NCBI GenBank assembly: GCA_914767885.1
Contig: CAJZBQ010000019.1
Coordinates: 150,457-214,456, forward strand
Source: Blepharisma stoltei
Lineage: Eukaryota > Ciliophora > Heterotrichea > Heterotrichida > Blepharismidae
DNA: 64,000 nucleotides
Direction: 5' to 3'
The notes beneath the pieces were generated by a model, which worked only from the letters and a program-made list of their open reading frames with translations, was not told where the DNA came from and did no database searches. Positions 54,401 through 64,000 of this stretch are shown here, in pieces (the stretch's first letter is position 1; each line of letters opens with the position of its first letter). The position numbers were made by a program, and so were the translations under genes.

Positions 54401-57234
54401 ATCTTCCTAAATGAAGATATTGTGATAGCTCAGATATTGTAATTAATGATATTATACCAGTTTGGGAATTTGATGGAAAGCCACATCTGAGCTACCGTAA
54501 CCTCTACGACACATTTACATTATTTATCGAAAATGTATTATATTAGATTAAATTAATGGTTGATATTATACTCATACTTCTGCAAAGCTAAGGTGCAAAG
54601 GTATATAGACTTATACTTTATTTAGAACTTTGATCTGTATACCGATCAGAACGATCAGGATCACCCTAGAACATTACTAGTATGTCTCAGCTTCATAGTT
54701 ACAGACTTGCAGTACGAATCCCATCCTCCAGGGTCCTCTTCGGTTGATGCAGGTGGCACATGCAGGCCTGCGCTACTAGAGTAGGTAGGCTGAGACTACT
54801 CTCCACCTACTCCATCTATGGCTTCACTAATTCTTCTCCAGCCCCCGTCGAAGCTTGAATCCAGGCTCCTTCTGAGGCCTATTTCAAAAGTCCTTCTTGA
54901 GAAAATGGAAACCCCAGAGCGACGTCTGCAGTAGCAGGAGGTGTGCAAACCCCGTAGGAGATGTTAAAAGTTATAGATAATATAAGATGTAAGACTCTAC
55001 TCCAGCCACTTTGTCTTGACCCTCAGCAGGGCGCCTGCTACCATGTGTTGCAGTAGGAAAAAAACCCTTTTAAAGGGGCAAAACCACCTGCAGAGGGATA
55101 GAAGAGGCATTAAGAGCGTCAAGGTCTTTTTGTTCTGAAAGGTAATTTTATTGTGCTATGAATAATTTTTATTGGGTTAAACTAATTTGCAACATTTAAA
55201 GAAAAAGCTCATTTAAATCTATAAAATTTAATAAAATTAGTTATAATAATTTTTAATTATATAACTAGCAGATTTTTTATATTAAAAGCATTTCCTCGCT
55301 CTTAAAGGACTAATTTTTCAAAGTGCGTGTTTTGCTTGCTCTTAAAGCCTTATCAGATTGCTCTCTAAGATAACTTCTCTACTTCCTTACCACCTTTCCT
55401 TTTAACTGAATCATTTCAAATAAGAAAAAGCTTAACAGCTTCAGCAATTTTCATAGGTCTTCTAACATTCTGAGCAGTAAGTCGCTTTGAGCCAGCTTTG
55501 CCTAGGTTTTGCTACCAAAAAGATCTTAAAGTAACGAACCTAAGGAAACAGTCGCCCCAAGGTTACCCCTACCATTTGATCGCCCCTATACCAAAAATAA
55601 TACCTGGATATACATAAAGTTATCTCAGCTGTGAAGATTAGTTTCTTGCTGCCACATTTTTGTATACTATTGAAAATGTAATATTTATTTAGAATCAAGA
55701 TATAATAAAGCACGCACAGACGAAATCCTCAATTAATAGCGAAATGCAATGATTAGTTATCAATAGCTTAACTTTTTCCTATGACCATATAAAGTCTGCT
55801 CTAAGCGGATTAGTAAATTGTGAAAGTGTGAGGATAAAGGAAAACGGAGCCGTTATAAATGCTTTGCTTATATTAGGGATTCTAGTCTTGGGTGTTTGCT
55901 TTCTAGTTCTTCTATACTTTATTATCGTTTTAAAAATCATTTATGAAAAATTTTGGGAATTTATTAGAAAGGCAGCGATATCTGCTTACTTTACCCTTAA
56001 GCAAGCGTCCTTGGACAGGCTCTCAGGAGTTCATGGGACTGATTTGTCTTTTGATAACAACAGCAATATAAAATCCATGCAGAATCAAGACTCCCACATC
56101 AAGTCAAAAACTGTTTTAAAGTTCAGCTGAAGGCTCTTTTTTTTTGCCTCAATATCACTAGCATACTATCTGCTGATCTATTTATATTTATATGAAAATT
56201 GCCAAAAATACATGATAAATCGACCAAAATTACTTCAAAATTTCAACTCTCGAAGGGCTTTGCTTTCCCGAATTTCCTTTTACGCCAGAGAGAGAACGAG
56301 ACCATCACTTAATCAGCTATATCCAAGCACGTATGCATTTCCGAATTCCAATATTGGTCTTCAGACCTCGATTAAGGAATATCAAGAAGAATATTCCAGA
56401 GTGAAAAAAGAAGGTTTGAAAGAACTGATGAGTGAGACCTTGAAAATACGTCTTTATGAAGAAATTAGTGGTTCTGATGATATTTCTAGGTTTGGTGTTG
56501 GAAGTGCAGCAGAGGTTAAGTTAAAAAGGCTAGAGCTTATGTTTATGCCTCTCCCAATACAAAAAGACGCTATGGGCTAACTCCTGGGAGGTCAATATTT
56601 TAGAAATAGATCTGCTCTGGTCTTTGATGCTATCTCATTATCAGACATAGCTTAGAAATGTACGGCTTCTGCCTCGATGACTGGAGCTCTAGCTAGGGAT
56701 AAACTTCATAGCTAGCATCGACACCGACTCTACAATTGTCGATTTCAGATTTTTCTCCAAGGGTGGAAGCTTTTTCCCAAAATCCCATCGAGAAGAAACA
56801 AAGTCTTGATTGCCAGGCAAAACTCAAACACAAATGTCCAGTACTGACATCTCTTCCTGCTCGTTTGGCTTTAGGCCGTAGCAAGATCCCCAACTCTAAA
56901 TATTTGCGGAAAGCTTGGAAGTGCAGCACAGAGTATAATTTTTGATTCTTCCTATTTATCAGGTCCCACTGAGATATATGCCTTTATAAGAAACATTAGC
57001 TCATTACAACAGACGATGTCAGATGCATTTACTCTTATTAATTCAAGTTCTAAAGATGTTGTTGCAAATCAGCTAGATCTGATCATTTATATTACTATTG
57101 CCTTCTCTATTGGGCTAGCTCTTCTATATCTATTATACTACTTGCCCTTCTTAAGCTTTGAGAAAAAGAAATTAAAGCAAGCACGAATTTTGCCTCCTAT
57201 GATACCTAAATCATTGGTTTCTGACAAAAGATAA
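51466..57234 (+). CDS. Large multi-pass membrane protein with PAS-like region (ciliate TmcB-like), two IESs
   Basis: Segments 51466-54052, 54068-54534, 55693-56579 and 56955-57234, with a 15-nt intron at 54053-54067 and a second intron split by an IES; 1,406 residues, divisible by three. At least eight TGA codons are Trp. The N-terminal ~230 residues hold about six membrane helices. A helical cytosolic region follows, then a PAS-like module near residues 570-690 (GSIAYINEKGGQILKVSQAEIIGTNLANFIP) and a related one (GEIHAFSQLIPHFFGVRSEQL). C-terminal membrane helices are at VFQLVLFFTVFSIQIF, LLILGILVLGVCFLVLLYF, FFFASISLAYYLLIYLYLY and YITIAFSIGLALLYLLYYL. This architecture is common in ciliates as putative sensory receptors; no ligand is known. 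Confidence 0.78.
54538..55680. mobile_element. IES, 1,143 bp, located inside a 15-nt intron
   Basis: TA at 54536-54537 and 55679-55680, within a direct repeat GAAAATGTA. After excision the sequence reads GAA AAT then GTAATATTTATTTAG then AAT CAA, that is, a 15-nt intron whose GTA straddles the excision point. The interior holds a GC-rich block (54640-55130) with hairpins (CAGGTGGCACATGCAGGCCTG) and a MITE relic near 55290-55370. Confidence 0.82.
56580..56954. mobile_element. IES, about 375 bp
   Basis: Left TA at 56578-56579 (TAACTCCTGGGAGG, a family-like end). The right TA at 56953-56954 gives an in-frame join QKDAMG-YLSGPTEIY. The right boundary is less sure: the preceding text is also open in that frame back to about 56875. 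Confidence 0.6.
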
Positions 57235-57570
57235 CTCAAAAAGCTATAAATAAATTGCAAATATATAATTAAGTCGTAATAGCGCATAAGCATTCTTTAC
57301 GCTAATAGCAGCTTCTTGCATTTTCACAAAATTCATAAATGTTGGAGAAAACTTGGAAATAACACCAAAAGAAGCACCAGGCTTCAATTTTTTAAATTAT
57401 AGGTTTCAAAAGTTTATCTATAAGTCTTTTTAAGCAGCTTTAAATATAAACAATACTCTTCGGCATTCAATCATGTGAAAAAATTCTGGAAATGCCAAAA
57501 GCACCACAAGACTTATTAAAACAACACACAACGTAAAATTTAATAATTCATATAATTTCATATAGAAGCA

Positions 57571-58499
57571 TTACAATCTTGGGAAAGGCTGCATTTTCTC
57601 GAGATAGCTGTCTGCCAAGCCTTGGTTCTTCAAAAACTCGCCTGTTGCAAAAACAGAACAATTTTCGGAATCTTCTTCGACAACTGATTGAAACTTCGTA
57701 AAAGGATGTAAAGCTCTTACAATCACTAGCACACCTTTGGGCTGGATCGCTTTTTCAATCATCTTGGCAATTTTTTCAGCTAGGACCACTTGGTTCAATA
57801 AATTGCAGGGGATGAACTCTGTAATCTTGCTCAGCTTGTTTAGAGTCATCATTTTTTGATTCGGCGTATATCTAAAATAGAGCTTACGCTATGGAGCATT
57901 CTGCGATAAAGGATTAGGATTATAAAATCAGGGGTTAGCAATATTGGTGACGCAGTCACCAAAGACCTCCCGTACGGGAGGTTCTACTGCTTTTAGATTC
58001 CAGTCCAGAGAGTTTATCCCTAATACGAGTGCCCTTCTTCTGGCACCTTCTGTCTCCTCCTTGCCTGCTTCAGTCTTGAGTTCTTATGTTCCTACTACGG
58101 GCGATTGGAGTAGCTTGATACCATGGATCAGCTCCTTGGAGTCTGTCGAGTATCGAAGTGCCTTCCTTCGAAAACTACAGGAACAAACTACTCCCTGCGA
58201 TCTGGGCCGAAACCCCCAGTTTCTCGATAGAGAAATGCCGATGTGTGTCCTCAGATCCAAAGGAGGCTGCTGAGCGCCTCCATCCCAACCAGGGAAGCAG
58301 CTGAAACCTACTCAGATACACATCTCTTGAGCTTGCACTTGATTCTAGAATAATCTGTCCCAGTTCGCCGTAGCCATAAGGTCTGGATATTTGCCAAGAG
58401 GTAGGTTGAAACGTGCCTTCATTTTAATATATATCCTACGATAAAAGGAAGGCGATGACACTTGCATTTCGAGCAAATACTCAGATTCAAATTAACCAT
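57571..58499 (-). CDS. Degenerate GTP cyclohydrolase I-like protein (C-terminal half only), one IES
   Basis: Segments 58499-58444, 57908-57888 and 57871-57571; a 16-nt intron at 57872-57887 and a 535-bp IES; 125 residues, divisible by three. The text matches the C-terminal half of FolE: SICSKCKCHRLPFI (where FolE has CEHHLLPF), AECSIAYTPNQKMMTLNKLSKI (YIPNxKVxGLSKLxRI), LLNQVVLAEKIAKMIEKAIQPKGVLVIVRALH. The Zn ligands corresponding to the first Cys and the second His can be aligned, but one catalytic His is Cys and the third ligand (HxC of the C-terminal block) is PF. The N-terminal half of the enzyme is absent. It may be a non-catalytic paralogue or a decaying gene near the telomere. Confidence 0.6.
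57909..58443. mobile_element. IES, 535 bp, with GC-rich hairpin-forming interior
   Basis: TA at 57907-57908 and 58442-58443, within a direct repeat close to CCTTT-TATCG. Interior hairpins: GGTGAC-GCA-GTCACC and CCTCCCGTACGGGAGG (57938-57982). Excision joins HRLPFI to AECSIAY. Confidence 0.75.
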
Positions 58500-59975
58500 A
58501 TTTATAACACAATCTTAATCAGCGCCATACTTTTGGAAACGAATTTCTGATGTGATTACTCACAATAAATAAAAGTTTAAAAAAAGCCTCTTTAAAGCAG
58601 GAAATTTTAACGATCTTACAATTGACCAAATTTAAAATTTTTTTACTCTAAAATCGGTTTTGGAGTTATAAATTTTGAGATACTATCAGAATGAGTTTAA
58701 AGGTGTCACATTAATTAACAGATTTGATTAAATAAAAATTGATTATTTTGATTTATATTTCAGATTTTTTATTTATTTCTCTCCTCTATAATTTGTAAAT
58801 TTTATACTAGATCAAAGGAATTTCATAGGCATTTATATCTGATGGCCTTCCAATTGCTGAAAGGAGAAATTATTAGGATTGAAATAAAAATTAGCTAATT
58901 GATGCCAAAATGCCATCATAAAGTATTAAATTGTTAGTCATTTTGAAAAGCGTTGTGGCTTTGTATTAAAATCTATGAGGCAAATTTTGTTCACTAACAA
59001 CTTTGCATACATGCGAGTGCAATAAGTGTTTGAAAATATAATAACCTAAAATTTAATTTGATATATAGTTAAAAGACCAGTATATCTGTCAAAGGCATGC
59101 TATTTTCATTGTAAATGGCTAAACCTTCTATTTAAAAATATCAAATGAAATGAACTTACTGTTTCATTTAGTTGATTTAACTTCATCAAGTAAATTATTT
59201 TTAGACTCTATATTCATTTTAAAAATTTTTGATATTAATTATGATTTGTAATCAAAATCCCTTCAGTTATGCTATATCTAATAATTTAATTAACTAAAAT
59301 ATACTTATTGCACATAATTAATGCACTTAGAGTGCAATTGATTAAAAGATATACAGATCATAGTAACCAATATAGGAGTCGAGACTGCAAGATTTTATAT
59401 AATCAAAGCATAATAAAAGCTTCTTAATAAAAATCAGCTGATAAGATATAATTTTCCTTATTGTGATTTATTTACAGTGTTCAAGTCCAATTAGTATCTT
59501 CAAAGAAAGCCAATTAAAATAAAATGAAAAATACTTGATGTATCCTATCACATAGCATTGCGTTTTTTAATGCAAAATATAATATTTTAGCTCGTAATAA
59601 TGCTATAAGCTCATATAATAATAGATGAAACTATTTCTAAATTATGGATTTTAGGATTAAATGCTTCTTACATCAATTTTCAATTGCCCTTAATTGCATA
59701 ATCCACTTGATTGTCTTATATTATTATTAAAAGGATTTAGCTTCTACTCTAATTTAGAATATACTCGCTTTTTTACTCTTTTAATATATTAAACATTTTA
59801 ATTTATATTTTATTAGATAAAATTACAATATCTATATATGTTTACTCATCAAAATTTTAGATAATTTCAGAGTTATACCTGCTTTGCAATTGTTCCAAGT
59901 CATCAAAGTACTTGACTGAAAGCTATACTTCTTTTATTAGGAATTTTAAACTTGAAGCTATGACCTTGCGATAGG
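58500..59975. other. A/T-rich subtelomeric gene-free interval
   Basis: No coding frame, repeat or hairpin that I can support; simple A/T-rich DNA. Confidence 0.55.
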
Positions 59976-60211
59976 CTAGCCCATTTCTTTGCTTGAATCT
60001 ATGTCACTATCCTTGCAACATTGGAATTTCATTTTTATCGCCAACTCACGAGCACGCTTCTCTATTGTACCCTGAGCGCTACCTTGCCATGCTGTCTCAT
60101 CACAATCATCCATTGCTTCAATTGTTTTCAAGCTTTGGAATTTTGTAAAAGGCTTTGTTTTAATCCTCTTGCATTCGGTAGATTCCAACTTGAAGAAGGG
60201 AAATTTTTAAA
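59976..60211 (-). CDS. Possible small or partial gene, start unresolved
   Basis: Open frame to a TAG with gene-like codon use: KRIKTKPFTKFQSLKTIEAMDDCDETAW...RARELAIKMKFQCCKDSDID. There is no ATG at its upstream end; the first internal ATG is near 60117. It shares PFTKFQS with the cyclohydrolase-like protein. It may be an exon of an IES-split gene or a gene fragment. Confidence 0.35.
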
Positions 60212-60505
60212 ATTTTAAATGGAAATTCAAACTTTCACAGAATACTAATAGAGGAATTTTGAAAAATAGCTCCTTTACTCTTTTCTTATCTTATAATTCG
60301 CACTCACCTTATTATTAACATTTTATATCTCCTCAGCTTGAAATAAGTTAGCCTGAAAAATTCTGCAAAGCATAAAAAATATAACAACCTCTATTTGCAC
60401 TTCAATAAGACAGTGATATAAAAAATTACAATCTAAAATTACTCACCAATATTAAATAAGTATATAATGTAATAAAGCCTTATAAATCAATCATTATAAT
60501 AGATA

Positions 60506-61384
60506 ATGGTTGACAAGCAATACATCGAGCCGGGCGAAACATTTGTGGCGCATCAGAATGATCCCAGTGGGCATATTCCAAAGCTTAAACAGACTTTTCA
60601 AGATTATATCGATACTTCTAGTCCAAAAGGGTTACTTTATTTAATAGATTCCTCCCATAACTTATTAATTTACAACGCTGACAGTAATACCAAGGAAAAA
60701 CAAATTTTGGAGACTCCAGAACCACTAGACTACGGAACATGTATGGCTCAGCTTCCAAATGGTAAGTTATTCTTTTACGGCAGATACCAAGGCTCGGGGA
60801 TTACTTTGCTTATTGATGAAAATTGATTAGTTCACAAATTGCCATCTGGAAAGCCTTGTAGATGATCTTCAGCTATCTTTTTCAACAATAGTATCTATTG
60901 TTTTGGAGGAAAGGATCAAAATGATCATCGTTTACCCCTATCTCGTAGATTTGATTTGGATGAAAATTGATGGATTGAACTAACTCAAATGCCACAAGCT
61001 TGTTTTAATTGCGACAGTGTAATTTTTAATAGAAATATTTTGATTTCTGGAGTTTCTATTAAAAATCTTTTGCTGTATTCAATTGATACTGACTCTTTCT
61101 CTACAATTCCTTATGATTTTGCAAAAAATAAAAGAAAGATCCTGATAAATGCAGAAAAGAAATTGTACTTGATTGAGAGTCGGAATCGGTCGATCTATGA
61201 AAGCGATATTGAAAGCTACACCAATTGGAGAAAAATTGGAGACTCGCCAATTGATATTCATCCTTTTCAAGTGTATTGAACGCATAATAAAGGAGAAATA
61301 TGTATTGGGTGCATAAACTATGCATCATCTGAATACTACTTCAAATTTGATCTTGATAAAAAAACGTTGGTTAAATTAGAATAA
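60506..61384 (+). CDS. Kelch-like beta-propeller protein, subtelomeric
   Basis: 292 residues with four TGA codons as Trp (DENWLVHKL, CRWSSAIFF, ENWWIELTQMP, VYWTHNKGE). Kelch-type repeats are visible: LPNGKLFFYGRYQ, NNSIYCFGGK, FNRNILISG, each followed by a spacing typical of the fourth strand and Trp. Probably a single beta-propeller without other domains. It ends only about 70 bp before the telomere repeats, making it the last gene of the chromosome. No introns or IES were needed. Function unknown; kelch propellers bind proteins such as actin or ubiquitin-ligase substrates. Confidence 0.75.
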
Positions 61385-61449
61385 GCTCCCTTTAAAATAA
61401 ATTTTTTAAGATTGATTAATACTTCAAACATCCAAAATTTATAGACTTG

Positions 61450-64000
61450 ATGATTCTAAGGGTGTTAGGGTGTTAGGGTGTTAGGGTGTTAGGGTGTTAG
61501 GGTGTGGTGTTAGGGTGTTAGGGTGTTAGGGTGTTAGGGTGTTAGGGTGTTAGGGTGTTAGGGTGTTAGGGTGTTAGGGTGTTAGGGTGTTAGGGTGTTA
61601 GGGTGTTAGGGTGTTAGGGTGTTAGGGTGTGTTAGGGTGTTAGGGTGTTAGTTAGGGTGTTAGGGTGTTAGGGTGTTAGGGTGTTAGGGTTAGGGTGTTA
61701 GGGTGTTAGGGTGTTAGGGTGTTAGGGTGTTAGGGTGTTAGGGTGTTAGGGTGTAGGGTGTTAGGGTGTTAGGGTGTTAGGGTGTTAGGGTGTTAGGGTG
61801 TTAGGGTGTTAGGGTGTTAGGGTGTTAGGGTGTGTTAGGGTAGGTTAGGGTGTTAGGGTGTTAGGGTGTTAGGGTGTTAGGGTGTTAGGGTGTTAGGGTG
61901 TTAGGGTGTTAGGGTGTTAGGGTGTTAGGGTGTTAGGGTGTTAGGGTGTTAGGGTGTTAGGGTGTTAGGGTGTTAGGGTGTTAGGGTGTTAGGGTGTTAG
62001 GGTGTTAGGGTGTTAGGGTGTTAGGGTGTTAGGGTGTTAGGGTGTTAGGGTGTTAGGGTGTTAGGGTGTTAGGGTGTTAGGGTGTTAGGGTGTTAGGGTG
62101 TTAGGGTGTTAGGTTAGGGTGTTAGGGTGTTAGGGTGTTAGGGTGTTAGGGTTAGGGTGTTAGGGTGTTAGGGTAGGGTGTTAGGGTGTTAGGGTGTTAG
62201 GGTGTTAGGGTGTTAGGGTGTTAGGGTGTTAGGGTGTTAGGGTGTTAGGGTGTTAGGGTGTTAGGGTGTTAGGGTGTTAGGGTAGGTGTAGGGTGTTAGG
62301 GTGTTAGGGTGTTAGGGTGTTAGGGTGTTAGGGTGTTAGGGTGTTAGGGTGTTAGGGTGTAGGTTAGGGTGTTAGGGTGTTAGGGTGTTAGGGTGTTAGG
62401 GTGTTAGGGTGTTAGGGTGTTAGGGTGTTAGGGTGTTAGGGTGTTAGGGTGTTAGGGTGTTAGGGTGTTAGGGTGTTAGGGTGTTAGGGTGTTAGGGTGT
62501 TAGGGTGTTAGGGTGTTAGGGTGTTAGGGTGTTAGGGTGTTAGGGTGGGTGTTAGGGTGTTAGGGTGTTAGGGTGTTTAGGGTGTTAGGGTGTTAGGGTG
62601 TTAGGGTGTTAGGGTGTGTTAGGGTGTTAGGGTGTTAGGGTGTTAGGGTGTTAGGGTGTTAGGGTGTTAGGGTGTTAGGGTGTTAGGGTGTTAGGGTGTT
62701 AGGGGTGTTAGGGTGTTAGGGTGTTAGGGTGTTAGGGTGTTAGGGTGTTTAGGGTGTTAGGGTGTTAGGGTGTTAGGGTGTTAGGGTGTTAGGGTGTTAG
62801 GGTGTTAGGGTGTTAGGGTGTTAGGGTGTTAGGGTGTTAGGGTGTTAGGGTGTTAGGGTGTTAGGGTGTTAGGGTGTTAGGGGTGTTAGGGTGTTAGGGT
62901 GTTAGGGTGTTAGGGGTGTTAGGGTGTTAGGGTGTTAGGGTGTTAGGGTGTTAGGGTGTTAGGGTGTTAGGGTGTTAGGGTGTTAGGGTGTTTGGGTGTT
63001 AGGGTGTTAGGGTGTTAGGGTGTTAGGGTGTTAGGGGTGTTAGGGTGTTAGGGTGTTAGGGTGTTAGGGTGTTAGGGTGTTAGGGTGTTAGGGTGTTAGG
63101 GTGTTAGGGTGTTAGGGTGTTAGGGTGTTAGGGTGTTAGGGTGTTAGGGTGTTAGGGTGTTAGGGTGTTAGGGTGTTAGGGTGTTAGGGTGTTAGGGTGT
63201 TAGGGTGTTAGGGTGTTAGGGTGTTAGGGTGTTAGGGTGTTAGGGTGTTAGGGTGTTAGGGTGTTAGGGTGTTAGGGTGTTAGGGTGTTAGGGTGTTAGG
63301 GTGTTAGGGTGTTAGGGTGTTAGGGTGTTAGGGTGTTAGGGTGTTAGGGTGTAGGGTGTTAGGGTGTGTTAGGGTGTTAGGGTGTTAGGGTGTTAGGGTG
63401 TTAGGGTGTTAGGGTGTTAGGGGTAGGGTGTTAGGGTGTTAGGGTGTTAGGGTGTGTAGGGTGTTAGGGTGTTAGGGTGTTAGGGTGTTAGGGTGTTAGG
63501 GTGTTAGGGTGTTAGGGTGTTAGGGTGTTAGGGTGTTAGGGTGTTAGGGTGGTGTTAGGGTGTTAGGGTGTTAGGGTGTTAGGTGTTAGGGTGTTAGGGT
63601 GTTAGGGTGTTAGGGTGTTAGGGTGTTAGGGTGTTAGGGTGGTGTTAGGGTGTTAGGGTGTTAGGGTGTTAGGGTGTTAGGGTGTTAGGGTGTTAGGGTG
63701 TTAGGGTGTTAGGGTGTTAGGGTGTTAGGTGTTAGGGTGTTAGGGTGTTAGGGTGTTAGGGTGTTAGGGTGTTAGGGTGTTAGGGTGTTAGGGTGTTAGG
63801 GTGTTAGGGTGTTAGGGTGTTAGGGTGTTAGGGTGTTAGGGTGTTAGGGTGTTAGGGTGTTAGGGTGTTAGGGTGTTAGGGTGTTAGGGTGTTAGGGTGT
63901 TAGGGTGTTAGGGTGTTAGGGTGTTAGGGTGTTAGGGTGTTAGGGTGTTAGGGTGTTTAGGGTGTTAGGGTGTTAGGGTGTTAGGGTGTTAGGGTGTGTT
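61450..64000 (+). repeat. Telomere repeat array, (GGGTGTTA)n, at least 2.5 kb
   Basis: About 315 copies of an 8-nt repeat, G-rich on the + strand and running to the window end, as expected for a right chromosome end. Irregular units (GGGTGTTTA, GGGTAGG, GGGGTGTTA, GTGTGTTA) are scattered through it and may be true variants or long-read errors. Heterotrich telomeres are known to use permutations of CCCTAACA. Confidence 0.97.

Noticed and set aside
56736-56945. Open frame of 69 residues with gene-like codons inside the second PAS-gene IES
   Set aside because: It is within the segment that must go to keep the gene in frame, lacks a recognisable motif, and could be chance.
59976-60188. Homology between this frame and the cyclohydrolase-like protein through PFTKFQS
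   Set aside because: Only seven residues match and the flanks and codons differ; too short to claim common origin.
61450-64000. CRISPR array or minisatellite
   Set aside because: Direct 8-nt units without spacers, G-rich strand toward the end, matching known heterotrich telomere repeats.
1-64000. Stentor as the source organism
   Set aside because: Stentor shares 15-nt introns and a similar telomere but uses the standard code; TGA as Trp here points to Blepharisma.
1-64000. tRNA and rRNA genes
   Set aside because: No cloverleaf with intact A and B boxes or rRNA core sequence was noticed on either strand; a covariance search would be needed to exclude them.

Overview
The window looks like germline (micronuclear) DNA of a heterotrich ciliate, most likely Blepharisma. 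Four independent signals agree. (1) TGA is read as tryptophan throughout: nearly every real gene has in-frame TGA at conserved or plausible Trp positions (e.g. the DHWRW of the sugar transporter, the KYWSQRY of TGS1), and genes end in TAA or TAG. (2) Introns are 15 nt long; I place 15 of them, 14 of 15 nt and one of 16 nt, all GT...AG. (3) The right end is more than 2.5 kb of an 8-nt telomere repeat, GGGTGTTA. (4) Coding sequences are broken by DNA segments that lie between two copies of TA; removing them restores reading frame and conserved protein motifs, as expected of internal eliminated sequences (IESs). Species and nucleus are inferred from known heterotrich biology, not from a search.

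Layout: ankyrin protein (89-1202), PSI-domain protein (1418-2527, 5' end not found), sugar transporter (3308-4747), Cys-rich secreted protein (5351-7720), unknown 705-aa protein (7729-9861), two-RRM protein (9936-10862), Ufd2 (11011-14029), BET-like bromodomain protein (14309-15031), P-loop NTPase (15079-18586), HEAT-repeat protein (18631-20772), DUF1015 protein with an inserted CAP domain (20788-22818), coiled-coil/GAR-like protein (23169-26441), Pol5/MYBBP1A-like protein (27002-29920), PUF protein (31856-33209), TGS1 (33235-35296), fructose-1,6-bisphosphatase (35338-36366), SK-like K+ channel (36414-38330), a small unknown gene (to 38944), a methyltransferase (38960-40693), a TFIIIC TPR subunit (40714-43521), an unknown gene (45802-46826), a globin-tailed protein (48403-50775), a large PAS-domain membrane protein (51466-57234), a degenerate GTP cyclohydrolase I-like gene (57571-58499), a kelch-like gene (60506-61384), then telomere. 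Gene ends are packed tightly (15-60 bp between many genes).

I place 25 gene-interrupting segments (54 to 1,143 bp, about 10.2 kb in all). After removing them and the introns every affected gene has a length divisible by three, except TGS1, which needs one more small removal. Many segments belong to one MITE-like family with a terminal hairpin (core CCGTGAGCGAACAAAA) and runs of C/G; others carry GC-rich dispersed repeats or nested palindromic elements. The most notable observations are: two members of the MITE family bounded by TCA instead of TA; one segment sitting inside a 15-nt intron so that the intron exists only after DNA excision; a 1 kb segment with two palindromic elements nested in it; and a CAP domain inserted inside a DUF1015 domain.
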